This document shows positions 1 to 7,165 of a stretch of 19,506 nucleotides of DNA, one piece after another; positions within the stretch are counted from its first letter, which is position 1; each line of letters opens with the position of its first letter. The stretch is from Neorhizobium sp. UBA7851 (lineage in GTDB: Bacteria; Pseudomonadota; Alphaproteobacteria; Rhizobiales; Rhizobiaceae), in NCBI GenBank assembly GCA_002500765.1, contig DLSX01000237.1, positions 1 through 19,506 of the forward strand, in the 5' to 3' direction. The position numbers and the translations under genes are program-made. The notes beneath the pieces were generated by a model. That model made no database searches, was not told the DNA's origin, and was given only the letters and a program-made list of their open reading frames with translations.

Positions 1-651
1 GTTGACGTTGATCGCCGGGAAGGGCAGCAGTCCCTTCTTGGACAGTTCATAGAGGCGGTGAACGCCGGTCGTGGTTTCTTCGGTCACACCCTTGATCGCG
101 TCGCGCTGCTTGGTGAACCAGCCAGGCGATGCCTTGAGGCGCTTCTTGATCTGCGCGAACAGGATTTCTTCTTCTTCCGAACCCGGATTGGAGAGAACGT
201 CCTCGCCGGCTTCGGCGCGGGCGCCGAGCAGGATATACATGGTGGCGTCGCCACCGTCGTCGAGGATCATGTTGGAGAAACCGCCATCGGTCCACTGGAA
301 GATCTGGTCGGTATATTCCCAGTATTCGGTAAGAGATTCACCCTTGACTGCAAAGACCGGAATGCCGGCGGCAGCGATTGCCGCCGCCGCATGGTCCTGG
401 GTGGAGAAGATGTTGCAGGATGCCCAACGAATGTCGGCGCCGAGTTCCTTCAGTGTTTCGATCAGCACGGCCGTCTGGATCGTCATGTGCAGCGAACCGG
501 AGATGCGTGCGCCTTTGAGCGGCTTCGACGCGCCGAATTCGGTGCGGCAGGACATCAGGCCCGGCATTTCGGTCTCGGCAATGTCGAGCTCCTTGCGGCC
601 ATAGGCGGCAAGGTTGATATCCGCGACGATGTAGTCCTTTTCAGTGCTCAT
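1..651 (-). CDS. ahcY: S-adenosylhomocysteine hydrolase, N-terminal part (cut by window edge)
   Basis: The gene encodes the enzyme that splits S-adenosylhomocysteine into adenosine and homocysteine in the cytoplasmic methyl cycle, removing the product that inhibits methyltransferases. The visible 217 residues begin MSTEKDYIVADINLA and match the bacterial AhcY amino-terminal domain: SGSLHMTIQTAVLIETL at about 51-67 with substrate-site His55, STQDHAAAAIAAAGIPVFA near 83-101, LDDGGDATM near 130-138, and EETTTGVHRLY near 191-201. The segment at about 144-178, rich in Glu and Lys, is the insertion that distinguishes the longer (about 466-residue) bacterial form. The reading frame is still open at base 1, so roughly the last half, including the NAD-binding Rossmann domain, lies outside the window. 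The 139-base gap from ptsH contains an operator-like palindrome, so independent regulation is likely. Confidence 0.97.
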   Translation of the reverse strand, partial: MSTEKDYIVADINLAAYGRKELDIAETEMPGLMSCRTEFGASKPLKGARISGSLHMTIQTAVLIETLKELGADIRWASCNIFSTQDHAAAAIAAAGIPVFAVKGESLTEYWEYTDQIFQWTDGGFSNMILDDGGDATMYILLGARAEAGEDVLSNPGSEEEEILFAQIKKRLKASPGWFTKQRDAIKGVTEETTTGVHRLYELSKKGLLPFPAINVN

Positions 652-751
652 AAAGCTCTCCGATCACGTTGCATGGCGCACAGGTCGGGTCAGACCCGCT
701 GGCTAAAACTCCCATGCGGTGTAGCAGGCTTCCCGATCGCTTGCAACGGCG

Positions 752-771
752 ATATAAAGAGGTCTTTATAT
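752..771. promoter_or_regulatory. Perfect 20-bp AT-rich palindrome upstream of ahcY, candidate repressor operator
   Basis: On the minus strand the sequence is ATATAAAGACCTCTTTATAT: two 9-base arms around a 2-base centre, standing out in a GC-rich genome. It lies about 100 bases before the ahcY start. A weak promoter-like pair (TTGCAA, 17 bases, TACACC; plus coordinates 718-746) sits between it and the gene. The form fits a dimeric winged-helix repressor. SahR, an ArsR-family regulator responding to S-adenosylhomocysteine, is known from comparative genomics of methyl-cycle genes in Proteobacteria, so it is a plausible binder. That assignment is inference. Confidence 0.5.
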
Positions 772-790
772 GTTTATGTGACGCCGCCGA

Positions 791-1066
791 TCAGGCTTCT
801 TCGCCAAACTTGTTGGCGATCAATGCCTCGAGCGCGTCGAGTGCTTCTCCAGCCTGGACGCCTTCGGCAGACACGTCGATGCAACAGCCGGTGCTGGCGG
901 CAAGCATCATCAGCCCCATGATCGAGGTTCCGCCGACGCTCATGCCGTCCTTCGAGACGGTCACCTGTGCATCGAAGCCTTCGACCATCTGCACGAACTT
1001 GGCGGATGCCCGGGCATGCAGCCCACGCTTGTTGACGATCACGAATTGGCGGGAGGAGGCTGACAT
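791..1066 (-). CDS. ptsH: HPr-family phosphocarrier protein
   Basis: This is a 91-residue small phosphocarrier protein of the phosphotransferase system. The motif NKRGLHARASAKF (12-24) contains His17, the residue phosphorylated by enzyme I. The motif GGTSIMGLMML (45-55) contains Ser48, equivalent to the regulatory serine that HPr kinase phosphorylates in other bacteria. Length matches the family (85-95 residues). It starts 14 bases after the EIIA gene stop, and hprK lies one gene further upstream, so carrier, kinase and EIIA partner are made together. No sugar permease genes are nearby, consistent with the regulatory (nitrogen-type) branch of the system typical of alphaproteobacteria. The ribosome site is weak; the GTGAGG overlapping the upstream stop may serve, suggesting translational coupling. 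Confidence 0.95.
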   Translation of the reverse strand: MSASSRQFVIVNKRGLHARASAKFVQMVEGFDAQVTVSKDGMSVGGTSIMGLMMLAASTGCCIDVSAEGVQAGEALDALEALIANKFGEEA

Positions 1067-1080
1067 CTATGCTTATGGCC

Positions 1081-1482
1081 TCACTTGCCGCTCAAGACGC
1101 GGCTGGCGACGTTGATATATTTGCGCCCGGCCTCGGATGCTTCCGCCAGAGCCTTCTCCATATTGTCTTCGCCGCGTATGCCGGCAAGCTTGATCAGCAT
1201 GGGAAGATTGACACCCGCGATCACTTCGGTCGTGCCGCTTTCCATGACGGAGATCGAAAGATTGGAGGGGGTGCCGCCGAACATGTCCGTCAGGATGATG
1301 ACGCCCTTGCCCGCATTGGCACGGGCGACCGCGTCGACGATATCCTGCCGCCGCTGGTCCATGTCGTCCTCGGGACCGATACAGACCGTTTCGATGAATT
1401 TCTGGGGCCCGACGACATGCTCTACCGCATGTCTGAATTCCTCAGCCAGCTTGCCATGGGTGACAAGCACCAGTCCGATCAT
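1081..1482 (-). CDS. manX: PTS mannose-type EIIA domain protein
   Basis: This 133-residue protein is a free-standing mannose-family EIIA domain that takes phosphate from HPr. The start MIGLVLVTHGKLAEEF places the conserved phospho-acceptor at His9. The segment GVIILTDMFGGTPSNLS (about 65-81) is the family signature, followed by GVNLPMLIKLA. The chosen ATG at 1482 has a strong AGGGGG ribosome site nine bases upstream; the open frame extends 34 codons further up, but that stretch has no family similarity. No EIIB, EIIC or EIID partner is present, so a regulatory rather than transport role is inferred. It lies between hprK and ptsH in the same direction. The name manX follows rhizobial usage; ptsIIA-Man or EIIA(Man) are alternatives. 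Confidence 0.93.
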   Translation of the reverse strand: MIGLVLVTHGKLAEEFRHAVEHVVGPQKFIETVCIGPEDDMDQRRQDIVDAVARANAGKGVIILTDMFGGTPSNLSISVMESGTTEVIAGVNLPMLIKLAGIRGEDNMEKALAEASEAGRKYINVASRVLSGK

Positions 1483-1606
1483 GAAAATACGCCCCCTGAT
1501 TTCAAAACTCGCGGCCCATATCGCAACGCACTGGTGCCGTAAAGCGGCGGGTTGCAATCTTCGCCAACTGGAAATGAAGTTCAAGTCAAAAAATCGGGCG
1601 CAGCGC

Positions 1607-2065
1607 TCACCAAAAAGGCGATTCCTGCCTCCAGGGGGGCATCAGGGCACCGATAATCGCCAGCGGATCGCTTGCCGTGTTGGCTATCCGGATCTGCGGC
1701 AGCCTGCCGATATCCCCGATTTCCCAATATTCGTTTTCGGGCGGAAGCCTTTCTGCACCGGGAACTGAGACCGGTTGGACGGCAAGATCCAAGACAAAGG
1801 ATTGGACATGATCCATCCTGACGATCCCGCTGCCGCGCAACTCCATCAGGCCGGCAATGCTCGGCGGACAGGTTGCGATGATCCTGTCCTGATGCGGCGT
1901 AAGAAAAACCTGATCGTCGGAGATCAATGCCGAGAATACGCCTGCACGACGGGCGATGGCGAGGCAATTGAAGGCCATCATCGACTTGCCGATACCCGAC
2001 GGCCCGATGAAGATCAGTCCGCGACCGCCCACAACGATGGCTGTGCCGTGGACATTGCGGGTCAT
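1607..2065 (-). CDS. hprK: Short HPr kinase/phosphorylase
   Basis: This 152-residue protein corresponds to the catalytic carboxy-terminal half of HPr kinase, which phosphorylates the regulatory serine of HPr. The P-loop GPSGIGKS is at 21-28, and the family segment MELRGSGIVRMD at about 73-84 resembles the HPrK signature region. Firmicute enzymes are about 310 residues; the short form without the amino-terminal domain is the normal alphaproteobacterial version, so this is not a truncation. The ATG overlaps the chvG stop by four bases (ATGA), indicating translational coupling to the sensor kinase. A gap of 124 bases follows before the EIIA gene. The target serine is present in the HPr encoded two genes downstream. 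Confidence 0.93.
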   Translation of the reverse strand: MTRNVHGTAIVVGGRGLIFIGPSGIGKSMMAFNCLAIARRAGVFSALISDDQVFLTPHQDRIIATCPPSIAGLMELRGSGIVRMDHVQSFVLDLAVQPVSVPGAERLPPENEYWEIGDIGRLPQIRIANTASDPLAIIGALMPPWRQESPFW

Positions 2066-3843
2066 GCCGCGTTACCGGCGGGAAGAGTGAGGGTAAAGCG
2101 TGCGCCGGTCGCCTCCTGCGCTTTTCCGTAGAGGTTCTCCGCGTTCAGGCTGCCACCATGCGCCTCGGCGATCTGGCGGCTGATGGAAAGGCCAAGGCCC
2201 GAATTCTGGCCAAAGCTTTCGCCGTCCGGACGGTCCGTATAGAAACGCTCGAAGATCCGGTCGATATTTTCGGCCTGGATGCCGGGGCCGTTGTCATCGA
2301 CCGTGATGACAACCTTGTCCTTGTTACGGGCAAGGCGAATGGACAGCCGGCCACCCTTTTCAGGCACGAAGGAACGGGCGTTTTCAATGAGGTTGGTGAC
2401 GATCTGGCCGAGACGCAGGTCGTGGCCGTTGACCACATGGATATGTCGGTCACCGCCCTTGTGATCGATGGCAAGATCGATCTCCACGGGCTTGCGGCCG
2501 CTGCGGATCTGCCGGGAAATATCGACCAGGTTGGTCAGCAGGGTTTCCATGTCGACCGGCGCCGAATCCGTCCGGGCAAGTTCCGCATCGAGACGGGAGG
2601 CATCGGAAATATCGCTGATCAGGCGATCGAGACGGCGCACGTCATGGAAGATGATTTCCGTCAGCCGCCGTTTCGAATCCTCGGATTTTGCCAGCGGTAG
2701 CGTTTCCACCGCGCTGCGCAGCGAGGTCAGCGGGTTTTTCAGCTCGTGGCTGACATCGGCGGCAAAACTCTCGATCGCGTCGATCCGGTCGTAAAGCGCA
2801 TTGGTCATGTCGCGGACCGCGATCGAAAGATTGCCGATCTCGTCCTGGCGATAGGAGAAATCCGGGATTTCCTCACGTTGCTTGGCACCGCGGCGCACCC
2901 GGATGGCGGCAGCGGACAGTCGGCGGAGCGGATTTGCGATCGTCGACGAGAGAAGCAGTGACAGCACGATATTGACCAGTGTCGCGACACCGAAGACGCG
3001 CATGATGGCGAGACGTTCGGCATGCACGATCTTGTCGATATCGCCGGCCTGGGTCGACAACAGCAGAACGCCGAGAACCGCCCGGAAGCGCTGGACGGGA
3101 ACGGCAACGGAGACGATCAGTTCGCCGCGTTCGGTAATGCGCACAAGGGCACCACGAACACCGGTAAGCGCATTCATCACTTCAGGATAGATCGAGCCGT
3201 CGCCGCCCGGCGCTTCTTTGTAGATCGGCAGGTTGCCCGGCTGCAGCAACCGGTTGAACATGCCCGACATCCACTCGCTCCAGGTCTGCGTTTCGTTCTC
3301 CACCGGAGGCAGATCGTAACGAAGAACCTGACCGCGCGAATAGAGATGGCGCGAATCGAGCAGAAGGTTGGCATCCGCATCGAAAAGGCGGGCACGTGTC
3401 CTGGTGGGCGAAATCAGACGGCGCAGCACCGGTGCAACACGTTCCGGGTCGATCGGGAAGTCGAGATCCTCGTCGTTCGGCACCGGCGTGATGCTCTGCC
3501 CGGCCTGCAGTTCCAGCAGCTTTTCGGGATCGATGGTAATCGAGTTGGTGTCGACCGAGGCCGAGGCGGAAATCGCGGCGGAGATGATCTCGCCTTGCGT
3601 CAGCAGGCTTTCCACGCGGGCGTCGATCAGCCCTTCGCGGAACTGGTTGAGATAGAGGATGCCGGCGACCAGTACGACGGTCGCGGCGATATTGAAGAAC
3701 AGGATGCGCCGGGTAAGGCTCGAAAACACCGCATGGCCGAACAGGCGCCGGATAATGGTGAAGGCATGCGGCCAGTGCCGGCGAGCGTTACGCTTTGCCG
3801 GTGCTGTCTCCATCGCCTGGTTTTCGAGCAGTCTGTCTGCCAC
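2062..3843 (-). CDS. chvG: Sensor histidine kinase ChvG (ExoS)
   Basis: This is the membrane sensor kinase of the ChvG-ChvI system, which in rhizobia and agrobacteria responds to acid and envelope signals, is restrained by periplasmic ExoR, and controls exopolysaccharide, motility and host-interaction genes. From the GTG at 3843 it has 593 residues: a membrane span near 49-66, a periplasmic domain to about 278, a second span near 280-302, a HAMP linker, the phospho-acceptor motif DVSHELKNPLTS with His366, an N box NLIENARSF, and ATP-lid motifs DDNGPGI and GLGLS near 516-553. The start at 3843 is preferred because AAGGA sits about seven bases before it; an in-frame GTG at 3858 has no ribosome site. 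It lies 75 bases after chvI and overlaps hprK by four bases. Confidence 0.96.
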   Translation of the reverse strand: MADRLLENQAMETAPAKRNARRHWPHAFTIIRRLFGHAVFSSLTRRILFFNIAATVVLVAGILYLNQFREGLIDARVESLLTQGEIISAAISASASVDTNSITIDPEKLLELQAGQSITPVPNDEDLDFPIDPERVAPVLRRLISPTRTRARLFDADANLLLDSRHLYSRGQVLRYDLPPVENETQTWSEWMSGMFNRLLQPGNLPIYKEAPGGDGSIYPEVMNALTGVRGALVRITERGELIVSVAVPVQRFRAVLGVLLLSTQAGDIDKIVHAERLAIMRVFGVATLVNIVLSLLLSSTIANPLRRLSAAAIRVRRGAKQREEIPDFSYRQDEIGNLSIAVRDMTNALYDRIDAIESFAADVSHELKNPLTSLRSAVETLPLAKSEDSKRRLTEIIFHDVRRLDRLISDISDASRLDAELARTDSAPVDMETLLTNLVDISRQIRSGRKPVEIDLAIDHKGGDRHIHVVNGHDLRLGQIVTNLIENARSFVPEKGGRLSIRLARNKDKVVITVDDNGPGIQAENIDRIFERFYTDRPDGESFGQNSGLGLSISRQIAEAHGGSLNAENLYGKAQEATGARFTLTLPAGNAA

Positions 3844-3857
3844 GTCTTTTCCTTCCA

Positions 3858-3882
3858 CCGGGTCAATCTACCGCTGACCCGG
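3858..3882 (-). other. Inverted repeat in the chvI-chvG junction
   Basis: Perfect 8-base arms (CCGGGTCA / TGACCCGG) around a 9-base loop lie in the transcribed gap between chvI and chvG. No T-run follows, so it does not look like a terminator. It ends next to the chvG ribosome site (about 3848-3856), where an RNA hairpin could tune the amount of kinase made relative to regulator. Confidence 0.5.
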
Positions 3883-3918
3883 TCGTGGCTTCAAGTTAAC
3901 CTGTTGTAACGCTATGCC

Positions 3919-4638
3919 TCAGGCTGCTTCGCGGAAGCGATAACCGACACCATAGAGCGTTTCGATCATGTCGAAATCCGTGTCAACCATCTTGAACTTC
4001 TTGCGCAGCCGCTTGATGTGGCTGTCGATCGTGCGGTCATCGACATAGACCTGCTCATCATAGGCGGCATCCATCAGCGCGTCGCGGCTTTTCACCACGC
4101 CAGGCCGCTGGGCTAGCGAATGGAGGATCAGGAACTCCGTCACCGTCAGCGTCACCGGTTCGCCTTTCCAGGTGCAGGTATGGCGTTCCTGGTCCATTGC
4201 CAGCTGTCCGCGTTCCAGCGTTCTTGCGGCAACCTGATCGGCAGTGGGCTTCATGCCCGGCGCCTGAAGATCGCGGCTTCCGGCGCGACGCAGAATGGCT
4301 TTCACCCGTTCCACCAGAAGGCGCTGCGAGAACGGCTTGGTGATGAAGTCGTCGGCGCCCATCTTGAGGCCGAACAATTCGTCGATTTCCTCGTCCTTGG
4401 ACGTGAGGAAGATCACCGGCAGATCCGATTTCTGTCGCAGGCGGCGCAAAAGCTCCATGCCGTCCATGCGCGGCATCTTGATGTCGAAAATGGCAAGCTG
4501 CGGCGGGCGGGCGACCAGACCGTCCAGCGCCGATGCGCCGTCCGTATAGGTCTCGACCTTGTAACCCTCCGCCTCGAGCGCGATCGACACAGAAGTCAGA
4601 ATATTCCGGTCATCGTCTACGAGTGCGATTGTCTGCAT
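3919..4638 (-). CDS. chvI: Response regulator ChvI
   Basis: This OmpR-family response regulator is the partner of ChvG. The receiver domain begins MQTIALVDDDRN, has acidic residues Asp8-Asp10, phospho-acceptor Asp52 in LAIFDIKMPRMDG, the switch threonine in FLTSKDEE, and the conserved lysine in DDFITKPFS. A winged-helix DNA-binding domain fills the last third, ending DRTIDSHIKRLRKKF and LYGVGYRF. The ATG at 4638 is chosen because GGAG lies nine bases upstream and because it puts the phospho-acceptor at position 52, as in Sinorhizobium ChvI. In-frame ATGs at 4644, 4653 and 4659 would add 2, 5 or 7 residues. Its product is 239 residues. It heads the minus-strand operon and diverges from pckA. 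Confidence 0.96.
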   Translation of the reverse strand: MQTIALVDDDRNILTSVSIALEAEGYKVETYTDGASALDGLVARPPQLAIFDIKMPRMDGMELLRRLRQKSDLPVIFLTSKDEEIDELFGLKMGADDFITKPFSQRLLVERVKAILRRAGSRDLQAPGMKPTADQVAARTLERGQLAMDQERHTCTWKGEPVTLTVTEFLILHSLAQRPGVVKSRDALMDAAYDEQVYVDDRTIDSHIKRLRKKFKMVDTDFDMIETLYGVGYRFREAA

Positions 4639-4992
4639 ACCGTCCATCTCCATTGCCATTTCGTGCGCATCTCCAGGTAATGACGTCTCGCCAATTCCCA
4701 GCCCTCGCCATGCGCTTCATGAGGAGAAAGGTGGAACAAATTGTGGCAAAGTTAAAGGGGCGACAATTTCCTTTCCCTCAGGATCGGTTCTCCGGGTGTC
4801 TGCAAATTGCCCATAATCAAGCGCATTAAAACGCCTGACTAAACGATTTAAAAAGAAATAAATTTCCTTAAATCGATTAAATAATTGATTTTGTTGACAG
4901 ATTTATAGGGTGCCGCTTGCCGTTTTGAAAAACAGCAACTAGCTTCACGCCTCAATGCCAATCCCGTCAATTGTAATCTGAGGTGAGCGCGT
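4639..4992. promoter_or_regulatory. Divergent control region between chvI and pckA
   Basis: These 354 bases hold no credible gene. The half nearer pckA (about 4800-4910) is strikingly AT-rich and contains two operator-like elements described separately, plus a consensus-like TTGACA at 4894-4899 and TTTATA at 4902-4907. Neither makes a convincing spaced promoter pair by eye. On the minus strand a weak pair TTGTCG, 17 bases, CAATTT (4738-4766) could drive chvI. The pckA ribosome site GAGGTGAG lies just before its ATG. Promoters for both genes must lie here, but the exact start points are not visible. Confidence 0.6.
4840..4881. promoter_or_regulatory. Pair of CG-centred operator-like elements upstream of pckA
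   Basis: Two similar elements, TAAACGATTTAA (4840-4851) and TTAAATCGATTAAA (4868-4881), have their central CG exactly 30 bp apart, about three helical turns. The second is palindromic apart from one mismatched pair; the first is a weaker copy. A central CG between AT-rich arms is typical of LacI/GalR-family operators. In Sinorhizobium meliloti the LacI-type regulator PckR controls pckA, so these are candidate PckR sites. That link is inference. Confidence 0.45.
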
Positions 4993-6603
4993 ATGGAGCA
5001 GCTTGGACTTTATAACCCTGCAAACGGCGTAGCAGCGATCGGCCTCGAAAAGGCTTCTCGCGTCAATTACAACCTCTCCGAGGTAGAGCTTTACGAAGAA
5101 GCCATTCGCCGTGGCGAAGCTGATCTGACTGCCGATGGCGCATTGCGCGCCGTCACCGGCCAGCACACCGGCCGTTCGCCGAAGGACAAGTTCGTCGTGC
5201 GCGATACCGTGACCGAAGACAAGATCTGGTGGGACAACAACAAGCCCATGTCTCCGGAGCATTTTGCCGCTCTGAAGGCGGAAATGCTGGCCCATGCAGC
5301 GGGCAGGGAGCTTTTCGTCCAGGACCTGATCGGCGGCGCCGATGCCGATAACGCGCTTCCGACGCGCGTCGTCACCGAATATGCATGGCATGCGTTGTTC
5401 ATCCGCAATCTTCTGATCCGCCCGAAGCGGGATACGCTTGGCACGTTCGAGCAGAAGCTGACCATCATCAACCTGCCGAGCTTCAAGGCCGATCCGGAGC
5501 GTCATGGCTGCCGTTCGGAAACCGTGATCGCCTGTGATCTCGCAAGCGGCCTCGTCCTGATCGGCGGCACGTCCTATGCCGGCGAAAACAAGAAGTCGGT
5601 CTTCACCGTCCTGAACTACCTGCTTCCCGCCAAGGGCGTCATGCCGATGCATTGCTCGGCAAATGTAGGCGCCGAAGGCGATACCGCGGTGTTCTTCGGC
5701 CTTTCCGGTACCGGCAAGACCACGCTTTCTGCCGATCCGGCCCGCACGCTCATCGGCGATGACGAGCATGGCTGGGGCGAAAACGGCGTCTTCAACTTCG
5801 AAGGCGGCTGCTACGCCAAGGCGATCAAGCTGTCGGCTGAGGCAGAGCCTGAAATCTATGCGGCAACCCGCCGTTTCGGCACCGTGCTGGAAAACGTCGT
5901 GCTCGACGAAAACCGTGTACCGGATTTCGACGATAACTCGCTGACAGAGAACACCCGCAGCGCCTATCCGCTGCATTTCATCCCGAATGCATCGGATACC
6001 GGTCTTGCTCCGCATCCGAAGACGATCATCATGCTGACGGCCGATGCCTTCGGTGTGATGCCGCCGATCGCCAGGCTGACGCCGGAACAGGCTATGTATC
6101 ACTTCCTGTCCGGCTACACCGCCAAAGTCGCAGGCACGGAAAAAGGTGTGACCGAACCCGAAGCAACCTTCTCGACCTGCTTCGGTGCGCCGTTCATGCC
6201 GCGTCACCCGGCTGAATACGGTAACCTGCTCAAGGAATTGATCGCCAAACACGGCGTCGATTGCTGGCTGGTCAATACGGGCTGGACCGGCGGCGCTTAC
6301 GGCATCGGTCGCCGTATGCCGATCAAGGCCACCCGCGCGCTTTTGACTTCTGCCTTGAACGGCAGCCTGAAGAATGCGCAGTTCCGCACCGATGCCAATT
6401 TCGGCTTTGCCGTCCCGGTCTCGGTCGATGGTGTCGAAAACGCCATCCTCGACCCGCGCTCGACCTGGGCTGATGGTCACGCCTACGACAATCAGGCCGC
6501 CAAGCTCGTTTCGATGTTCATCAAGAACTTCGAAAAATTCGAGGCTCACGTCGATGCCAAGGTCAAGGATGCAGCGCCTGGATTGCTGATCGCGGCGGAA
6601 TAA
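4993..6603 (+). CDS. pckA: Phosphoenolpyruvate carboxykinase (ATP)
   Basis: The enzyme converts oxaloacetate and ATP to phosphoenolpyruvate, CO2 and ADP, the entry step of gluconeogenesis when rhizobia grow on dicarboxylates. The 536 residues match the ATP-type family in length. Visible motifs are RSPKDKF (61-67, substrate binding), YAGENKKSVF (195-204), kinase-1 P-loop GLSGTGKTT (236-244 with Lys242), and kinase-2 LIGDDEHGW (253-261) with the metal-binding acidic residues. The ATG follows a GAGGTGAG ribosome site. It is transcribed alone, diverging from chvI and closed by a strong hairpin terminator. Two CG-centred elements upstream suggest control by a LacI-family regulator. A long open frame on the opposite strand is a codon-bias shadow. 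Confidence 0.98.
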   Translation: MEQLGLYNPANGVAAIGLEKASRVNYNLSEVELYEEAIRRGEADLTADGALRAVTGQHTGRSPKDKFVVRDTVTEDKIWWDNNKPMSPEHFAALKAEMLAHAAGRELFVQDLIGGADADNALPTRVVTEYAWHALFIRNLLIRPKRDTLGTFEQKLTIINLPSFKADPERHGCRSETVIACDLASGLVLIGGTSYAGENKKSVFTVLNYLLPAKGVMPMHCSANVGAEGDTAVFFGLSGTGKTTLSADPARTLIGDDEHGWGENGVFNFEGGCYAKAIKLSAEAEPEIYAATRRFGTVLENVVLDENRVPDFDDNSLTENTRSAYPLHFIPNASDTGLAPHPKTIIMLTADAFGVMPPIARLTPEQAMYHFLSGYTAKVAGTEKGVTEPEATFSTCFGAPFMPRHPAEYGNLLKELIAKHGVDCWLVNTGWTGGAYGIGRRMPIKATRALLTSALNGSLKNAQFRTDANFGFAVPVSVDGVENAILDPRSTWADGHAYDNQAAKLVSMFIKNFEKFEAHVDAKVKDAAPGLLIAAE

Positions 6604-6627
6604 GCGCAAAACGTGTGATTCACGTGG

Positions 6628-6668
6628 AACCATCGGTCGGGAAATGCCCCGACCGATGGTTTTCTTTT
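6628..6668 (+). terminator. Rho-independent terminator of pckA
   Basis: A perfect 14-bp stem (6628-6641 with 6648-6661) closes a 6-base loop and is followed by a T-rich tail (TTTTCTTTTA, from 6659). It lies 25 bases after the pckA stop and is the clearest terminator in the window. It should separate pckA from arfB. Confidence 0.93.
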
Positions 6669-6716
6669 ATCCGGCTTTATGGGAAATATCGCGCACGTCG
6701 ATAGAACCAGAAGACA

Positions 6717-7151
6717 ATGGCCAGCAATCCCCTCATCATCAACAGCCGTATCACCATTGCCGCATGGGAACTGAGCGAGCAGTTCGTGCTGGCGGGTGGT
6801 CCCGGTGGCCAGAACGTCAACAAGGTCTCGACCGCGGTCCAGCTCTTCTTCGATATCGTCAATTCTCCCTCTCTTCCCGAGCGGGTGAAGACGAATGCGC
6901 TGAAGCTCGCCGGAAAACGGGTGTCGAAGGATGGCGTGCTGATGATAGAGGCGAGCCGGTCCCGCAGCCAGGAGCGCAACCGCGAGGATGCGCGCGAAAG
7001 GCTGAAGGAACTGATCCTCGAAGCTGCCAAGCCGCCACCGCCGGTGCGCAGGGCGACAAAACCGACCAAGGGTTCGGTCGAGCGGCGGCTGAAGGCGAAA
7101 TCCGGCCGTTCGGACATCAAGAAGATGCGCGGCAAGCCATCGGGCGACTGA
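6717..7151 (+). CDS. arfB: Alternative ribosome-rescue factor B (peptidyl-tRNA hydrolase)
   Basis: This 144-residue protein is a codon-independent release factor of the YaeJ/ICT1 family that hydrolyses peptidyl-tRNA on ribosomes stalled without a stop codon. The catalytic GGQ is at 30-32 in LAGGPGGQNVNKVSTAVQL. After the globular domain comes a basic, flexible tail (from about residue 110, ending RSDIKKMRGKPSGD) that in the family enters the empty mRNA channel. Both parts are intact, and no codon-recognition domain is present, separating it from RF1 and RF2. The start ATG has only a weak purine-rich site upstream. alkB follows after 14 bases, so the two are likely cotranscribed, downstream of the pckA terminator. 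Confidence 0.94.
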   Translation: MASNPLIINSRITIAAWELSEQFVLAGGPGGQNVNKVSTAVQLFFDIVNSPSLPERVKTNALKLAGKRVSKDGVLMIEASRSRSQERNREDARERLKELILEAAKPPPPVRRATKPTKGSVERRLKAKSGRSDIKKMRGKPSGD

Positions 7152-7165
7152 ACAGGGAGACGAGC

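Noticed and set aside
652..790. Possible SAH or SAM riboswitch in the ahcY leader
   Set aside because: I looked for the conserved SAH and SAM-II cores and found only a short CGGGT-CAG-ACCCG hairpin (686-698). The palindrome at 752-771 fits a protein operator better.
1483..1584. Amino-terminal extension of the EIIA(Man) gene
   Set aside because: The extra 34 residues have no family similarity, and a strong AGGGGG site supports the ATG at 1482.
4945..6633. 562-codon open frame on the minus strand opposite pckA
   Set aside because: pckA has all family motifs on the plus strand. The antisense frame has no recognisable domain, has no ribosome site, and arises from GC-rich codon bias.
6644..7165. 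Amino-terminal extension of alkB
   Set aside because: The open frame overlaps the whole arfB gene in another frame and lacks AlkB similarity; the ATG at 7166 has a good ribosome site and gives the usual length.
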